From positions 2,765,501 to 2,829,500 of the forward strand of contig NZ_CP034346.1 of assembly GCF_003991425.1 (NCBI RefSeq): DNA of 64,000 bases, written 5' to 3'. This DNA is from Paenibacillus lutimineralis. GTDB taxonomy: Bacteria > Bacillota > Bacilli > Paenibacillales > Paenibacillaceae. The notes beneath the pieces were generated by a model. That model saw only the letters and a program-made list of their open reading frames with translations, was not told where the DNA came from and did not search any database. Within the stretch, counting starts at the first letter, position 1. Each line of letters begins with the position of its first letter. Position numbers and translations under genes: made by a program. This document shows positions 43,494 through 52,332 of the stretch, in pieces.

Positions 43494-45734
43494 ATGCATA
43501 ATCATCAACTAAGTAGCGAGGCTCTGGATAAGATGAAGATATTCGTCCCCGCGGAAGCGAACAGGGCCATTTCATTTACCAATAAAGAGGCGGCTTTTTA
43601 TTTTACTCAGTCTCACGAGACGAATCATATGGAGCATGCTCACTTTGCAGGCATGAATATTGCCAAGAACCGGATTTTTAGCGGTTACGGACTGATGGCC
43701 GATCAGGTGAAGCTGGATAACCGTAATTCCGAGGTTAACGTATATCCATACAAGCTGGAGCGGATTTATGGCGGTGGTCTTACCGAAGAGCTATGGATGT
43801 TCGATTACAAAAATATTGTAGAGGTTGGGATCGCCGGGGCCGTAAATACGATAGGCATCGAATTAAAGGGCGAGCAGCTTGACCCGATTGGAAGCCAAGA
43901 GGAAGCGGTTATCTTCCGTTCCATGGAGGGAAATTGGATCATTGCTGTCAGTTCCATCGATGGACAGGCTGTTCAGCTTGAGGACCATCTTCTATCTTCG
44001 AAGGCAAACGCTGGCGGGTTCTATATCTCCGTCGCCAAGACGGCGGTTGAAGCGATCGCCTTGATTCATACAACGAGAAGTGATCGTCGCCGCTGGAAGC
44101 GGGAGCGTATACAACGTATGGAGAACTTCTTGCAGCAACATGTTCATCTGACCAGTAGTGATCCGGAGCTCGCACTGGCAATGAACTGGATGAACATTAC
44201 GATGGACCAACTAGTGACGAGACAGCAAGGCGATGGCATCTATGCCGGACTGCCTTGGTTCAACGAATATTGGGGAAGAGATCAGTTTATATCTCTGCCA
44301 GGGGCCTGCCTTGTCATCGGTCAATTCGAGACCGCCAGGAATATTCTGCTCTCCTTCGCCGAGTTCCAGAACACGGATGAGCAGTCGATCTTCTTCGGTC
44401 GAGTGCCAAATATCCTGGCTCCAGAGAATATCGATTACCATACGACAGATGGTACACCTCGCTTCATCATCCAACTACAGGATTATGTGAAGTATTCCGG
44501 AGATACGGAGATTATTAAGGAACTGTACCCTGCCGTCCGCAACAGTATTGAAGGCTCAATCAAGCATTGGGTGGATGATAAAGGCTATCTGATGCATGCG
44601 GACAATGAAACGTGGATGGACGCCAGAGACGCGAATCTGAACTCTTATTCACCGCGTGATACGCGAGCCAATGATATTCAGGCGCTTTGGTACAATCAAC
44701 TACGCGCCGGCGTTTACTTCGCTGAGTTCATGAACGACAAGGAGAACGCCAGCAAATGGAGCGATATCGCTGAGAAATTGCGGCGGCATTTTGCCGCGGA
44801 TTTCCGGGATGAGACGCATCCTTATTTGGCGGATCGCCTGGACGCGCAGGATCAAGCGGAATTTGCCCTACGGCCGAACCAATTGTTCGCCTTTGACATG
44901 TTCGAAGATGAAGATTTCAAATGCCGTGCGACACGTACAGCCTGGGAAGAGCTAGTCTATCCATGGGGCGTCGCTTCTCTTGATCGGTCTCATCCGTTAT
45001 TTCATCCTTTTCATCTGACACCTCATTATCATAAGGATGCGGCTTATCATAACGGGGCGGTATGGCTGTGGCTGAACGGGATTGCTATGCAACGGATGAT
45101 CGAGCTGGGTCAGGAAGAGACGGCATATAAGCTGTTCAAAAATATGAATTGGCAGGCTTTGAATCTTGGGGTTGTCGGCGGATTAGCCGAGAACATGGAC
45201 GCTTATCCACAGGCAGGAGAGAGATGGGCTAAGCTGACCGGGGCTTATCTACAAGCCTGGTCGAATGCCGAGCATCTTCGCGTATGGTATCAGTATTTCC
45301 TTGGGTTACGTCCCGATCTGATTCAGCATACTCTGACGATCGCGCCGAGAATCCCTGGGGAACTGCAGTCGCTTGATTACCTGGCGAAGATAGGCGCGGG
45401 CCAGATTGCAGCCAGCTATAAGCAGGTTGCGGCTGACAGGACGTATCACTATATTTTTACTGATATAGCTGTTGATGTAGTCATCGACATTGTGCCGTTT
45501 GAGCTGGCAAAGCTTGAAGTACAGCCTGGCTGCAAATTGACCGTGAAGCAATTGGAGGATCATCTGCACATTACCCTGCAGGACAGGGATGCCCATGTTA
45601 TCAAGGAGCTAAGCGCTGCCTTATCTGAATCCCGTACGGTTGAAGCGGAGCGAAATTGTAAAATGCTCGTTGGCGTTAAATTTGCGGAGCCATTGGGCTT
45701 GGAGAATCATCCTGTAATAAGAGAAAAGATCTAA
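43494..45734 (+). CDS. Glycogen-debranching-like glycosidase (GDE/GH133-like)
   Basis: A 746-residue cytoplasmic protein. ATG 43494 follows AGGAGGT; an upstream ATG 43446 lacks a site. An N-terminal beta domain (about 1-200) precedes an (alpha/alpha)6-like catalytic region (about 220-650). Conserved patches are GLPWFNEYWGRDQFISLPG, TDGTPRFIIQL and DNETWMDARD, as in amylo-alpha-1,6-glucosidases (PF06202). The Asp in WGRDQF and acidic residues in NETWMD are likely catalytic-site residues. It would process the imported oligosaccharide. The precise linkage cleaved is not known. Confidence 0.8.
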   Translation: MHNHQLSSEALDKMKIFVPAEANRAISFTNKEAAFYFTQSHETNHMEHAHFAGMNIAKNRIFSGYGLMADQVKLDNRNSEVNVYPYKLERIYGGGLTEELWMFDYKNIVEVGIAGAVNTIGIELKGEQLDPIGSQEEAVIFRSMEGNWIIAVSSIDGQAVQLEDHLLSSKANAGGFYISVAKTAVEAIALIHTTRSDRRRWKRERIQRMENFLQQHVHLTSSDPELALAMNWMNITMDQLVTRQQGDGIYAGLPWFNEYWGRDQFISLPGACLVIGQFETARNILLSFAEFQNTDEQSIFFGRVPNILAPENIDYHTTDGTPRFIIQLQDYVKYSGDTEIIKELYPAVRNSIEGSIKHWVDDKGYLMHADNETWMDARDANLNSYSPRDTRANDIQALWYNQLRAGVYFAEFMNDKENASKWSDIAEKLRRHFAADFRDETHPYLADRLDAQDQAEFALRPNQLFAFDMFEDEDFKCRATRTAWEELVYPWGVASLDRSHPLFHPFHLTPHYHKDAAYHNGAVWLWLNGIAMQRMIELGQEETAYKLFKNMNWQALNLGVVGGLAENMDAYPQAGERWAKLTGAYLQAWSNAEHLRVWYQYFLGLRPDLIQHTLTIAPRIPGELQSLDYLAKIGAGQIAASYKQVAADRTYHYIFTDIAVDVVIDIVPFELAKLEVQPGCKLTVKQLEDHLHITLQDRDAHVIKELSAALSESRTVEAERNCKMLVGVKFAEPLGLENHPVIREKI

Positions 45735-45900
45735 GTTAAACTAGTGATTTTAGCGGATGAAGGCAGCCGAGTGAAATATTCTTAATGGTAATTACTTCGA
45801 AGAAAGAATTCCACAATTATTGTTTAGGGCCATTGATGATAGTGAATAAAAAAATGGCTTATAGATGGTTATAAGCTATAGTTAATATTAAATTTTAATT

Positions 45901-45927
45901 AGTCGCCTTTTTGGCGACTTTTGTTTT
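45901..45927 (+). terminator. Terminator after the importer/glycosidase operon
   Basis: AGTCGCC (45901-45907), a five-T loop, and GGCGACT (45913-45919) are followed by a T-rich tail. Confidence 0.82.
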
Positions 45928-45997
45928 GAATCCGCAGTATTTCCGTATGTTTTACAATTTACAATATAAACAACAATAAGTGTATTACCTAAAGATG

Positions 45998-46047
45998 TGG
46001 TGGCGGAATAGGTAGCAGAAGGCATTAGGTTCGATTCCTAAAACTCC
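45998..46047 (+). pseudogene. tRNA-like relic lacking the anticodon arm
   Basis: GTGGCGGAATAGGTAGC resembles the D-arm region of tRNA-Leu. It is followed by TTAGG-TTCGATT-CCTAA (46025-46041), a perfect T-arm with a seven-base loop, and then AACTCCA. About 40 bases that would hold the anticodon and variable arms are missing, and no proper acceptor stem forms. It is probably a decayed phage or genomic tRNA. Confidence 0.4.
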
Positions 46048-46053
46048 ATATAG

Positions 46054-46083
46054 CCGACATCTTAACAGGCTGTCGGTATTTTT
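46054..46083 (+). terminator. Terminator before the kelch-domain gene
   Basis: CCGACA pairs with TGTCGG across an 11-base loop, followed by TATTTTTATTTTTA. Confidence 0.75.
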
Positions 46084-46185
46084 ATTTTTAGCAGGGAAAT
46101 TTTTCCTTGTGTCGAAGTATGCTACTGAAGGGGATCAATCGCAAAATGGCCTTTATAAAATTTAACGTCAGAGAGGAAAGGTAAA

Positions 46186-47673
46186 ATGAAAAGAATAGGT
46201 TTATTTATTTGTGTATTCATTTTTTCTTTATTTAGTTTTGATCATTATTCGATGGCCGCTTCGGAAAATGGATGGGTTACTAAAAAGTCAATGCCTACAG
46301 CAAGGTATAACACTAGTAGCAAAGTGGTTGATGGAAAGATTTATGTATTTGGTGGGACACCAGGAAGTGGCATGTTAAAAACATTAGAAATTTATGATCC
46401 AATTACTGATAGATGGACATCAGGTGCACCTTCAAATAAGGCAAGAACTTTTGCCGGAACTGCTACTATCAACGATAAAATTTATATTATTGGAGGGGAT
46501 GATAGCAATAGTAATGTTGAAGTTTATGATACAGTTCAGAATAGTTGGACCACAAAGCAGTCAATCCCTACAGCACGTATTTATATTAATGCTATTGCTG
46601 TGGGTAAACAAATATATACATTTGGTGGGCATTCTAGTAATTTAGTTCACTCTTATGATTCGGAAAATAATACTTGGACTAGCAAAAAAATGATGCCTTT
46701 TAGTGGAGTATTTGCAACATCGTTCATCTACAATGATTCTATTTACTTAACTAGGCTAATTGATGGAAATACTATCCTTTATAATTATGATTATCATCAA
46801 GACACATGGACAACGGTTGATGAATTAACTTCTGTTAAAATCGTAAAAGGTTTCAATTATAATGGGAAAATGGTGCTAGTTGGATATGATTGTGTTTACA
46901 CTTATGATTTAACTACGAATAAATTAACACCAGTTCCAAACTCTGAGTTTCGAGAAAGATATGCTGCTATTGAGATTGTTAATGATAAATTGTATTTAAT
47001 TGGAGGATCATTTATAGTAAATGGTTTTGCTACGGGCGGAATGAATGTAGTGGAGGAATTTGATTTGTCTCGTCTGAATGATTTAGAACCTGTAGAAAAT
47101 CCTACTTTAGACATTGAGTCAGCCAAAAACAGAGTATTCTTAAATGAAACCTTCACCGTACAAGCAGTGTTAAACAATGCAACTAATATTTATGCAGAAG
47201 ATTTTAATATTCAATATGATAAGACACGATTTCAATTAGTAAGTGTGGAAGCAGCTGAACATATGGGGTTATTCCATAACGGAACAATCTCAGACGATAC
47301 TATACGCTTGATTACGGCAAGTAAGGGAAAAGACTTCGGAATCAATGAAAAGGGTACATTAGTTAATCTGACCTTTAAGGCTATTGGACTAGGTAAAGGT
47401 AAAGTTGATGCTACAAGAGGTAAGATTGCTGATAATGGAACGACAGAAACGACATTAACTGAAGAAAACTGTGGTGAAAAAGAAATTGAGGTTATTGGTG
47501 GAGAGTTTTCACTAAAGCACCTTGGGTTCGTTGGGTATAACTACACTGAGGATAAATCTAACCTGACAGATGATTTAAAGGGTCTACTTGGTTCTACAGG
47601 AACTATCGAAGAAATAGATCTACTTGACCTGACGAGTGCAATATTGGCTAATCCAAACTATGATTTCAATTAA
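46186..47673 (+). CDS. Secreted kelch-repeat, cohesin-like protein
   Basis: A 495-residue exported protein. The signal peptide (about 1-25) ends near DHYSMAAS. Residues about 28-310 hold six kelch motifs (for example GKIYVFGGTPGSG, DKIYIIGGDD and DKLYLIGGSF), forming a beta-propeller. A cohesin-type domain follows (about 315-445), with NPTLDIESAKNRVFLNE and TLVNLTFKAIGLGKGKV. The last 45 residues resemble a degenerate dockerin-like helix pair (IDLLDLTSAILANPNYDF). It is much more AT-rich than its neighbours. A surface or adhesive role is inferred; nothing shows its target. Confidence 0.75.
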   Translation: MKRIGLFICVFIFSLFSFDHYSMAASENGWVTKKSMPTARYNTSSKVVDGKIYVFGGTPGSGMLKTLEIYDPITDRWTSGAPSNKARTFAGTATINDKIYIIGGDDSNSNVEVYDTVQNSWTTKQSIPTARIYINAIAVGKQIYTFGGHSSNLVHSYDSENNTWTSKKMMPFSGVFATSFIYNDSIYLTRLIDGNTILYNYDYHQDTWTTVDELTSVKIVKGFNYNGKMVLVGYDCVYTYDLTTNKLTPVPNSEFRERYAAIEIVNDKLYLIGGSFIVNGFATGGMNVVEEFDLSRLNDLEPVENPTLDIESAKNRVFLNETFTVQAVLNNATNIYAEDFNIQYDKTRFQLVSVEAAEHMGLFHNGTISDDTIRLITASKGKDFGINEKGTLVNLTFKAIGLGKGKVDATRGKIADNGTTETTLTEENCGEKEIEVIGGEFSLKHLGFVGYNYTEDKSNLTDDLKGLLGSTGTIEEIDLLDLTSAILANPNYDFN

Positions 47674-47682
47674 TGTTAATTG

Positions 47683-47709
47683 TGCCGTTCCTGTTGGAGC
47701 GGCATTTTT
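47683..47709 (+). terminator. Terminator after the kelch-domain gene
   Basis: TGCCG (47683-47687) pairs with CGGCA (47700-47704), followed by five T residues. Confidence 0.8.
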
Positions 47710-47717
47710 AATTGTAT

Positions 47718-47739
47718 GTCGCCAATAGGCGGCTTTTTT
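47718..47739 (+). terminator. Second terminator
   Basis: GTCGCC, loop AATA, GGCGGC (one G-U pair), then six T residues. Confidence 0.78.
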
Positions 47740-47792
47740 CTTTGCTCAGGAAAATTTTCCTTACCTAATTTAAATGATGCAACATGGCCGAA

Positions 47793-47833
47793 GGCCCCCG
47801 AATCGACCGAGTCCGCTTAGCGAAGCGGGGGCC
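47793..47833. repeat. GC-rich hairpin before the terminase remnant
   Basis: GGCCCCCG (47793-47800) pairs with CGGGGGCC (47826-47833), and CCGCTT/AAGCGG inside competes for pairing. It stands out in an AT-rich region. Sequence just upstream of a terminase small-subunit gene is a common place for a pac or cos recognition site. Confidence 0.45.
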
Positions 47834-47863
47834 GAATAATAACAAGGTGGTGATCAATAAGAT

Positions 47864-48558
47864 ATGGGCCGTCAAAGAGATCCAAATAGAGATAAAGCAA
47901 AAGAAATATACTTATCATCTAATGGCGAGATCAGTACGGAACGTTCCGAAGAACAACCGATTGAGATCGATACGGAAGATGGAGAACAAGACGAACTATT
48001 CATATCAGCTGTTCAAATTGTAGCCGAGGCTAAACAAGCCTCGTGTTCTCTTTTACAGAGAAGAATGAGAATCGGTTATACCAGGGCAGCTAGATTGATT
48101 GATGCTATGGAACGTAGGCAGTTTGTTGGTCCATATCTAGGAGATAAACCAAGGGAAGTATATGTAACCCCTTTGACGATAGATGTTCTTTCTAACGAAC
48201 AGAACGCTTCACCAACAAAACGGAACGCTCCTAAAAAAGTATCGGAACGCTTCGAAAATACGGAACGTTCCAAAACGGAAAAGAACACTCCAGTTATTGA
48301 AGAGAAACCAGAACCTGAAATACCAGATGAAGAAGGACTAACACCGAAGCAGCGTATATTTGTCATGGAATACTTAAGGGATTTCGATGGTGGGGCCATC
48401 CTACTCTCGGTCCGAAGACTGGAGACCAAATGACTTTTAAGAGGAATTTCGTTGCTTTTAGGAATAACGATGATGTAGATGGCACAATTATCAATGAGGT
48501 CAAACAAGGTAAGGACGGCGTGAGTGTAAAGCTTTCGCCGAATCACCTTGTACCATAG
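47864..48558 (+). pseudogene. Broken phage terminase small subunit with FtsK-gamma-like insert
   Basis: The open frame (189 residues to 48433) starts after AAGGTGGTGA. Its N-terminus [20 protein letters not shown] is the PBSX-type terminase small-subunit start. Residues about 45-105 ([35 protein letters not shown]) match an FtsK/SpoIIIE gamma winged helix. Then [17 protein letters not shown] begins the second terminase region. That region is cut: after an out-of-frame junction, another frame (48430-48558) reads VDGTIINEVKQGKDGVSVKL, the normal terminase C-terminal part. A deletion and frameshift therefore inactivate it. Confidence 0.7.
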
Positions 48559-48651
48559 GTGTCTATCCAGATTGCACTATTATCTTGTAGATTACTTAAA
48601 TCATTAGATGTATAATCATGGAAGGAAATAAGCGAGAAAGGGCGGTTGATC

Positions 48652-49209
48652 ATGAAGCTGTTCCCTCAGTTAGAAACGGAAAGATTTATTCTACGCAAGC
48701 TGACGGCGGCGGATGCCGGCGATTTATTCCATTATTTCTCCAATGATGAAGTAACCAAGTATTATGAGGTAGAGAGCTTCGTAGAACTAAAGCAGGCGCA
48801 GGATCTAATACAGTCGTGGAACAGCCGTTATATCAAGAAGATAGGGTTCCGTTGGGCGATTGCAGAGAAGTACAGCAATAAAGTGATCGGTACGTGCGGT
48901 TATCGCAATTGGGTAAAAGATCATTACAAAGCAGAGGTTACCTTCGAGCTTAATCCGATCTACTGGGGACAGGGAGTGATGTCCGAGGTGCTGCAGGAGA
49001 TTATGCGCTTTGGCTTCGAGGACCTTGGTCTGAACCGCATTGAAGCCTACATTGATCCTGACAATATCAGATCCAGATATTTGCTGGAGAAGACTGGATT
49101 TTATGAAGAAGGCTATCTGAAACAATGCTTCTATGAAAAAAGTCAGTTCGTCGATGCCGTATTATTTTCCTTGCTAAAGGAACAGTATCGGGAGAAAAAT
49201 GTAAGATGA
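48652..49209 (+). CDS. GNAT N-acetyltransferase (RimJ/RimL type)
   Basis: A 185-residue enzyme starting at ATG 48652 after AAAGGGCGG. The N-terminus LETERFILRKLTAADAGDLF and the acetyl-CoA motif IYWGQGVMSEVLQEIM, followed by NRIEAYIDPDNIRSRYLLEKTGF, define the ribosomal-protein-acetyltransferase-like group. It is back at the base composition of the main chromosome, marking the right edge of the prophage scar. The substrate is unknown. A strong terminator follows. Confidence 0.88.
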   Translation: MKLFPQLETERFILRKLTAADAGDLFHYFSNDEVTKYYEVESFVELKQAQDLIQSWNSRYIKKIGFRWAIAEKYSNKVIGTCGYRNWVKDHYKAEVTFELNPIYWGQGVMSEVLQEIMRFGFEDLGLNRIEAYIDPDNIRSRYLLEKTGFYEEGYLKQCFYEKSQFVDAVLFSLLKEQYREKNVR

Positions 49210-49246
49210 TGCATTGTCAGTTATTTTATAGATTCAAATGGAAGCA

Positions 49247-49290
49247 AAGAATCAGCATTCCGAACCATCGGCATGCTGATTCTTCTTATT
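49247..49290 (+). terminator. Bidirectional-type terminator between converging genes
   Basis: AAGAATCAGCAT (49247-49258) pairs perfectly with ATGCTGATTCTT (49273-49284) over 12 bases, flanked by A-rich and T-rich sides. Confidence 0.85.
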
Positions 49291-49353
49291 TACACCAAAG
49301 TACCTGTACGGATTACTCTAATCTTTACATTGCCATGAATACTGTTGGAACTC

Positions 49354-50043
49354 CTACTCATAACGAATGCCACCCGATATTTCCTCTAGTTGATCCCAGT
49401 CTGAAATGACGAGCTGCCTCTTCTCTTTGATGACCACGTTCATTTCCATTAGCTTGTGAATAACACGGTTAAGATGCCGTGGAGTGGTACCGATTAATGA
49501 AGCAATCTCAGAAATGTGCGGGGTCAGAATCTCTTTGCCGAATTCATTCTGTTGCCTTGTCGTCAATAGGTAGCTAGCGAAGCGTTCCTCCACCGAGGCT
49601 AACAAATTTACTCTTGAAGCAGTGGTGCAGGTTTGCAGCTTGTAAGACAATTGTCTCAGCAGCTCATGTAAGAAGCCGTGCTCCTGCATGAGCACGGTGT
49701 CCACCGTATGCTTATTAATGAATAAGAAGGTAGTGCGTTGAACGGCTTCGACTTGGGACTGAATGACAACCCTCTGAATTAGCTCGATATCACCAAATAC
49801 AGATAAAGGATGACAGAACCGCAGCAGTAGCGATTTGCCTGTCTCAACACTGGACGAGACCCGGGTTCTGCCTTCAACTTGAAAATAAATGCCGTCTAAA
49901 TCAGCTCCTTCGCGTAGTATGATCTCACCACGTTCGTAAGTGCGAAGCTGTAGAGGGAGCTTGTCTGGCTGTGGAAATATATGCTCCAGATGATATTTCT
50001 GGATATAGTCGTGAATACGTCTCTGATCAAGCTTCGTCTTCAT
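49354..50043 (-). CDS. Crp/Fnr-family regulator (YeiL-like)
   Basis: A 229-residue regulator on the minus strand, with a start after AGGAGG. An N-terminal cyclic-nucleotide-binding-type beta-roll (about 30-145) is followed by a winged helix (about 155-220) with SEIASLIGTTPRHLNRVIHKL as recognition region. It lacks an N-terminal iron-sulfur cysteine cluster, so it is closer to YeiL/unclassified members than to Fnr. It is divergent from the importer at 50361 across a 317-base gap that also holds a cre-like site. Confidence 0.85.
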   Translation of the reverse strand: MKTKLDQRRIHDYIQKYHLEHIFPQPDKLPLQLRTYERGEIILREGADLDGIYFQVEGRTRVSSSVETGKSLLLRFCHPLSVFGDIELIQRVVIQSQVEAVQRTTFLFINKHTVDTVLMQEHGFLHELLRQLSYKLQTCTTASRVNLLASVEERFASYLLTTRQQNEFGKEILTPHISEIASLIGTTPRHLNRVIHKLMEMNVVIKEKRQLVISDWDQLEEISGGIRYE

Positions 50044-50360
50044 AAGTTCCTCCTATTGTAAAATGCCGCGTCTAGTAACATAACCATACTGTACTTCATG
50101 ATCCGGAAATCCGGCAAATGATACAAGCTGTCCTTTTTGTCGTTTATCACTGTTGGACCGTTTTTTACACTTTTTTAAATAAGTAATTTTGAAAAAATCC
50201 CGTAGAAGTATAAGAAATCGGAGTTTTATTATATGGTTTCAATAAATTCCCAAAGGTAGAATGTTCTTAAGTCCAATGCAAACGGTTACGTGCAAATGGA
50301 TGGAGACGTCTTCTCTAGTTATAGCAGGTATCCTTATCAATTGAACACGGGAGGAAGAAC
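50044..50360. other. 317-base divergent gap
   Basis: It lies between the Crp/Fnr-type gene and the third importer. A cre-like site is seen at 50277-50290. A CCGG-AAAT-CCGG repeat sits near 50105 and a run of T near 50160. No promoter could be fixed with confidence and no short gene was recognised. Confidence 0.5.
50277..50290. promoter_or_regulatory. Candidate cre site (CcpA)
   Basis: TGCAAACGGTTACG matches 13 of 14 cre consensus positions. It lies about 70 bases before the importer start, in a position fit for glucose repression. Confidence 0.6.
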
Positions 50361-51338
50361 ATGCCGCAAGCGACAACTGAACAGCCGCGTCCACCGGCGT
50401 CCCGGCAACTGAAAGCACATAACAAAAGCCTCATTAGGCGCTTAGGGAAGCAATGGGATGTCCAACTGATGGTCATTCCAGGAATTATTCTCGTTTTCAT
50501 ATTCTCCTATCTTCCGATGTACGGGGTATTAACTGGGTTTATGGATTATAACCTGTTCACGGGCGCGAACATTTGGGAGAATCCTTGGGTAGGATTTAAG
50601 CACTTTGTAGCCTTCTTCAATGCACCAGAGTTTGAGAGACTAATTCGCAATACAATTATTATCAGTTTATTGAAGTTCTTTATCGGTTTTCCAGCGCCCA
50701 TTATACTTGCGCTTATGCTGAATGAAGTACGCCATATGATGTTCAAAAGAGTCATTCAGACGATTACCTATCTACCTCATTTTCTCTCCTGGGTTATTGT
50801 GGCCGGCCTGACCATGGCCATGCTCTCGACAGAGAACGGCAGTGTTAACATGATTCTGCAGCAAGTGGGAGCGATCGACGAACCGATTAATTTTCTCTCC
50901 TTGAAGCAATACTTCTGGTCCATTCTTGTATCGGTCAATGTGTGGAAAGAAATTGGATTTGCCTCGATTGTCTATTTGGCCGCGATCGCCAGCGTCGATC
51001 CTCATCTGTATGAAGCTGCGGATATTGACGGGGCAAGCAAGTTCAAGCAGATCTATCTGATCACACTGCCCTCTATTATACCTGTTGTCGTTATCTTCAT
51101 GATTCTTGCGATTGGCAACCTGCTGAATGCGGGCTTCGAAGATATCTTGCTCTTGGCGGCGAATCCAGTGCTGAGGCCAGTGTCGGATGTCATTGATACT
51201 TATGTATATCGAGTAGGTCTCGGAACACACCGGTATTCCTACGCGATTGCGATCGGATTATTCAAAGCGATCATTAGTATCGGGATGCTTACGATGGCGA
51301 ATTATCTGGCTCGCAGATCTGGTAACAGCCTATGGTAA
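50361..51338 (+). CDS. ABC transporter permease (LplB type)
   Basis: A 325-residue permease with a long basic N-terminal tail (about 1-35), six predicted helices and the EAA motif LYEAADIDGASKFKQIYLITLPS. It resembles the permease at 41607, so this is the second Lpl-type importer in the window. The start follows GGGAGGAAG. The partner permease starts 28 bases after its stop. No ATPase or glycosidase is encoded with it, so the sugar transported is not indicated. Confidence 0.9.
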   Translation: MPQATTEQPRPPASRQLKAHNKSLIRRLGKQWDVQLMVIPGIILVFIFSYLPMYGVLTGFMDYNLFTGANIWENPWVGFKHFVAFFNAPEFERLIRNTIIISLLKFFIGFPAPIILALMLNEVRHMMFKRVIQTITYLPHFLSWVIVAGLTMAMLSTENGSVNMILQQVGAIDEPINFLSLKQYFWSILVSVNVWKEIGFASIVYLAAIASVDPHLYEAADIDGASKFKQIYLITLPSIIPVVVIFMILAIGNLLNAGFEDILLLAANPVLRPVSDVIDTYVYRVGLGTHRYSYAIAIGLFKAIISIGMLTMANYLARRSGNSLW

Positions 51339-51366
51339 GAACGAGTCTGTCCGCAGGAGGTGCAAT

Positions 51367-52266
51367 ATGTTAAAAAGAATTAGCTTGAGCGATAAAATTG
51401 TAATTGTTGTGATCTATGTTTTGCTCAGTTTACTAGCCTTCACGGCACTGTATCCGTTCTGGAACGCGATCGCCGTATCGTTGAATGTAGGTGTAGATAC
51501 TGCAAAGGGTGGAATCACGTTTTGGCCAAGACAGTTCACCTGGGAGAACTATGAAATCATTTTGCAAGATGATCGGCTCATCACTGGATTCATGATCTCT
51601 GTAGCTCGTGTCATTGTCGGAACAGTGAGCTCCATCTTTATGACGGCTCTTCTGGCCTTTGGAATGACCCGCACCTATCTGATCGGACGCAACTACTACA
51701 TGGTGTTCTTTATCTTCACAATGTATTTCAGCGGGGGACTAATTCCAACCTATCTCTTGAACCGTTCGCTTGGTCTTATGGATACCTTCCTAGTGTTCAT
51801 CATTCCATCCTTGATCAGTGTGTGGAATATGATTATATTCCGAACCTTCTTCAAGACTCTACCGGCAGGATTGGAAGAATCAGCGAATATTGACGGCTGT
51901 AGCACTTGGGGTGTATTCTTCCGGATTATTCTGCCTTTGTCAGGACCTGTCATCGCTACGCTGGCTTTGTTAACAGCAGTCGGGCATTGGAATGACTGGT
52001 TCCTGCCAAGCATTTACATCACCAACGAGAAGCTTCTGCCGATCCAGACAATTCTTCGACAAACCTTGAATGCCAATATTGTCACGGGACAGAGCGCTGT
52101 ACTAGATAGCGCCTCGGCTGCCCTTCTTCAGAAGACAAAGCAAATCACTTCGAAATCGCTTACGATGGCGATGATGATCGTCGTAACGATGCCGATTATT
52201 CTTGTATATCCTTTCTTGCAGAAATATTTTGTCAAAGGCGTATTGGTTGGCTCACTGAAAGAGTAG
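51367..52266 (+). CDS. ABC transporter permease (YtcP type)
   Basis: A 299-residue permease. ATG 51367 follows AGGAGGT; the frame is open from 51247 within the first permease, with no ribosome site. Six predicted helices and the EAA motif LEESANIDGCSTWGVFFRIILP are present. It forms the channel with the product of the gene at 50361 and is followed 66 bases later by the binding-protein gene. Confidence 0.9.
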   Translation: MLKRISLSDKIVIVVIYVLLSLLAFTALYPFWNAIAVSLNVGVDTAKGGITFWPRQFTWENYEIILQDDRLITGFMISVARVIVGTVSSIFMTALLAFGMTRTYLIGRNYYMVFFIFTMYFSGGLIPTYLLNRSLGLMDTFLVFIIPSLISVWNMIIFRTFFKTLPAGLEESANIDGCSTWGVFFRIILPLSGPVIATLALLTAVGHWNDWFLPSIYITNEKLLPIQTILRQTLNANIVTGQSAVLDSASAALLQKTKQITSKSLTMAMMIVVTMPIILVYPFLQKYFVKGVLVGSLKE

Positions 52267-52332
52267 TACCTTTGCAACGGTTTGAGGCGAATAGCTTTGA
52301 ACATATATTCAGGAATGAGAGGGGTTAAGTGA

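Larger units (their letters stand above)
45735..46185. other. 450-base gap with terminators and tRNA-like relic
   Basis: It holds a GCTTATA/TATAAGC hairpin near 45860, an AGTCGCC/GGCGACT terminator (45901-45919), the tRNA-like fragment at 45998-46047 and the CCGACA/TGTCGG terminator (46054-46083). No coding gene was recognised. Composition becomes AT-rich here, marking the start of the prophage scar. Confidence 0.6.

Noticed and set aside
47784..48023. 79-residue frame overlapping the terminase remnant
   Set aside because: It runs through the GC-rich hairpin and lacks a ribosome site; the 47864 frame has clear terminase and FtsK-gamma similarity.
45735..48560. Functional prophage
   Set aside because: No integrase, capsid, portal, tail or lysis gene is present and the terminase gene is frameshifted; it is a scar only.
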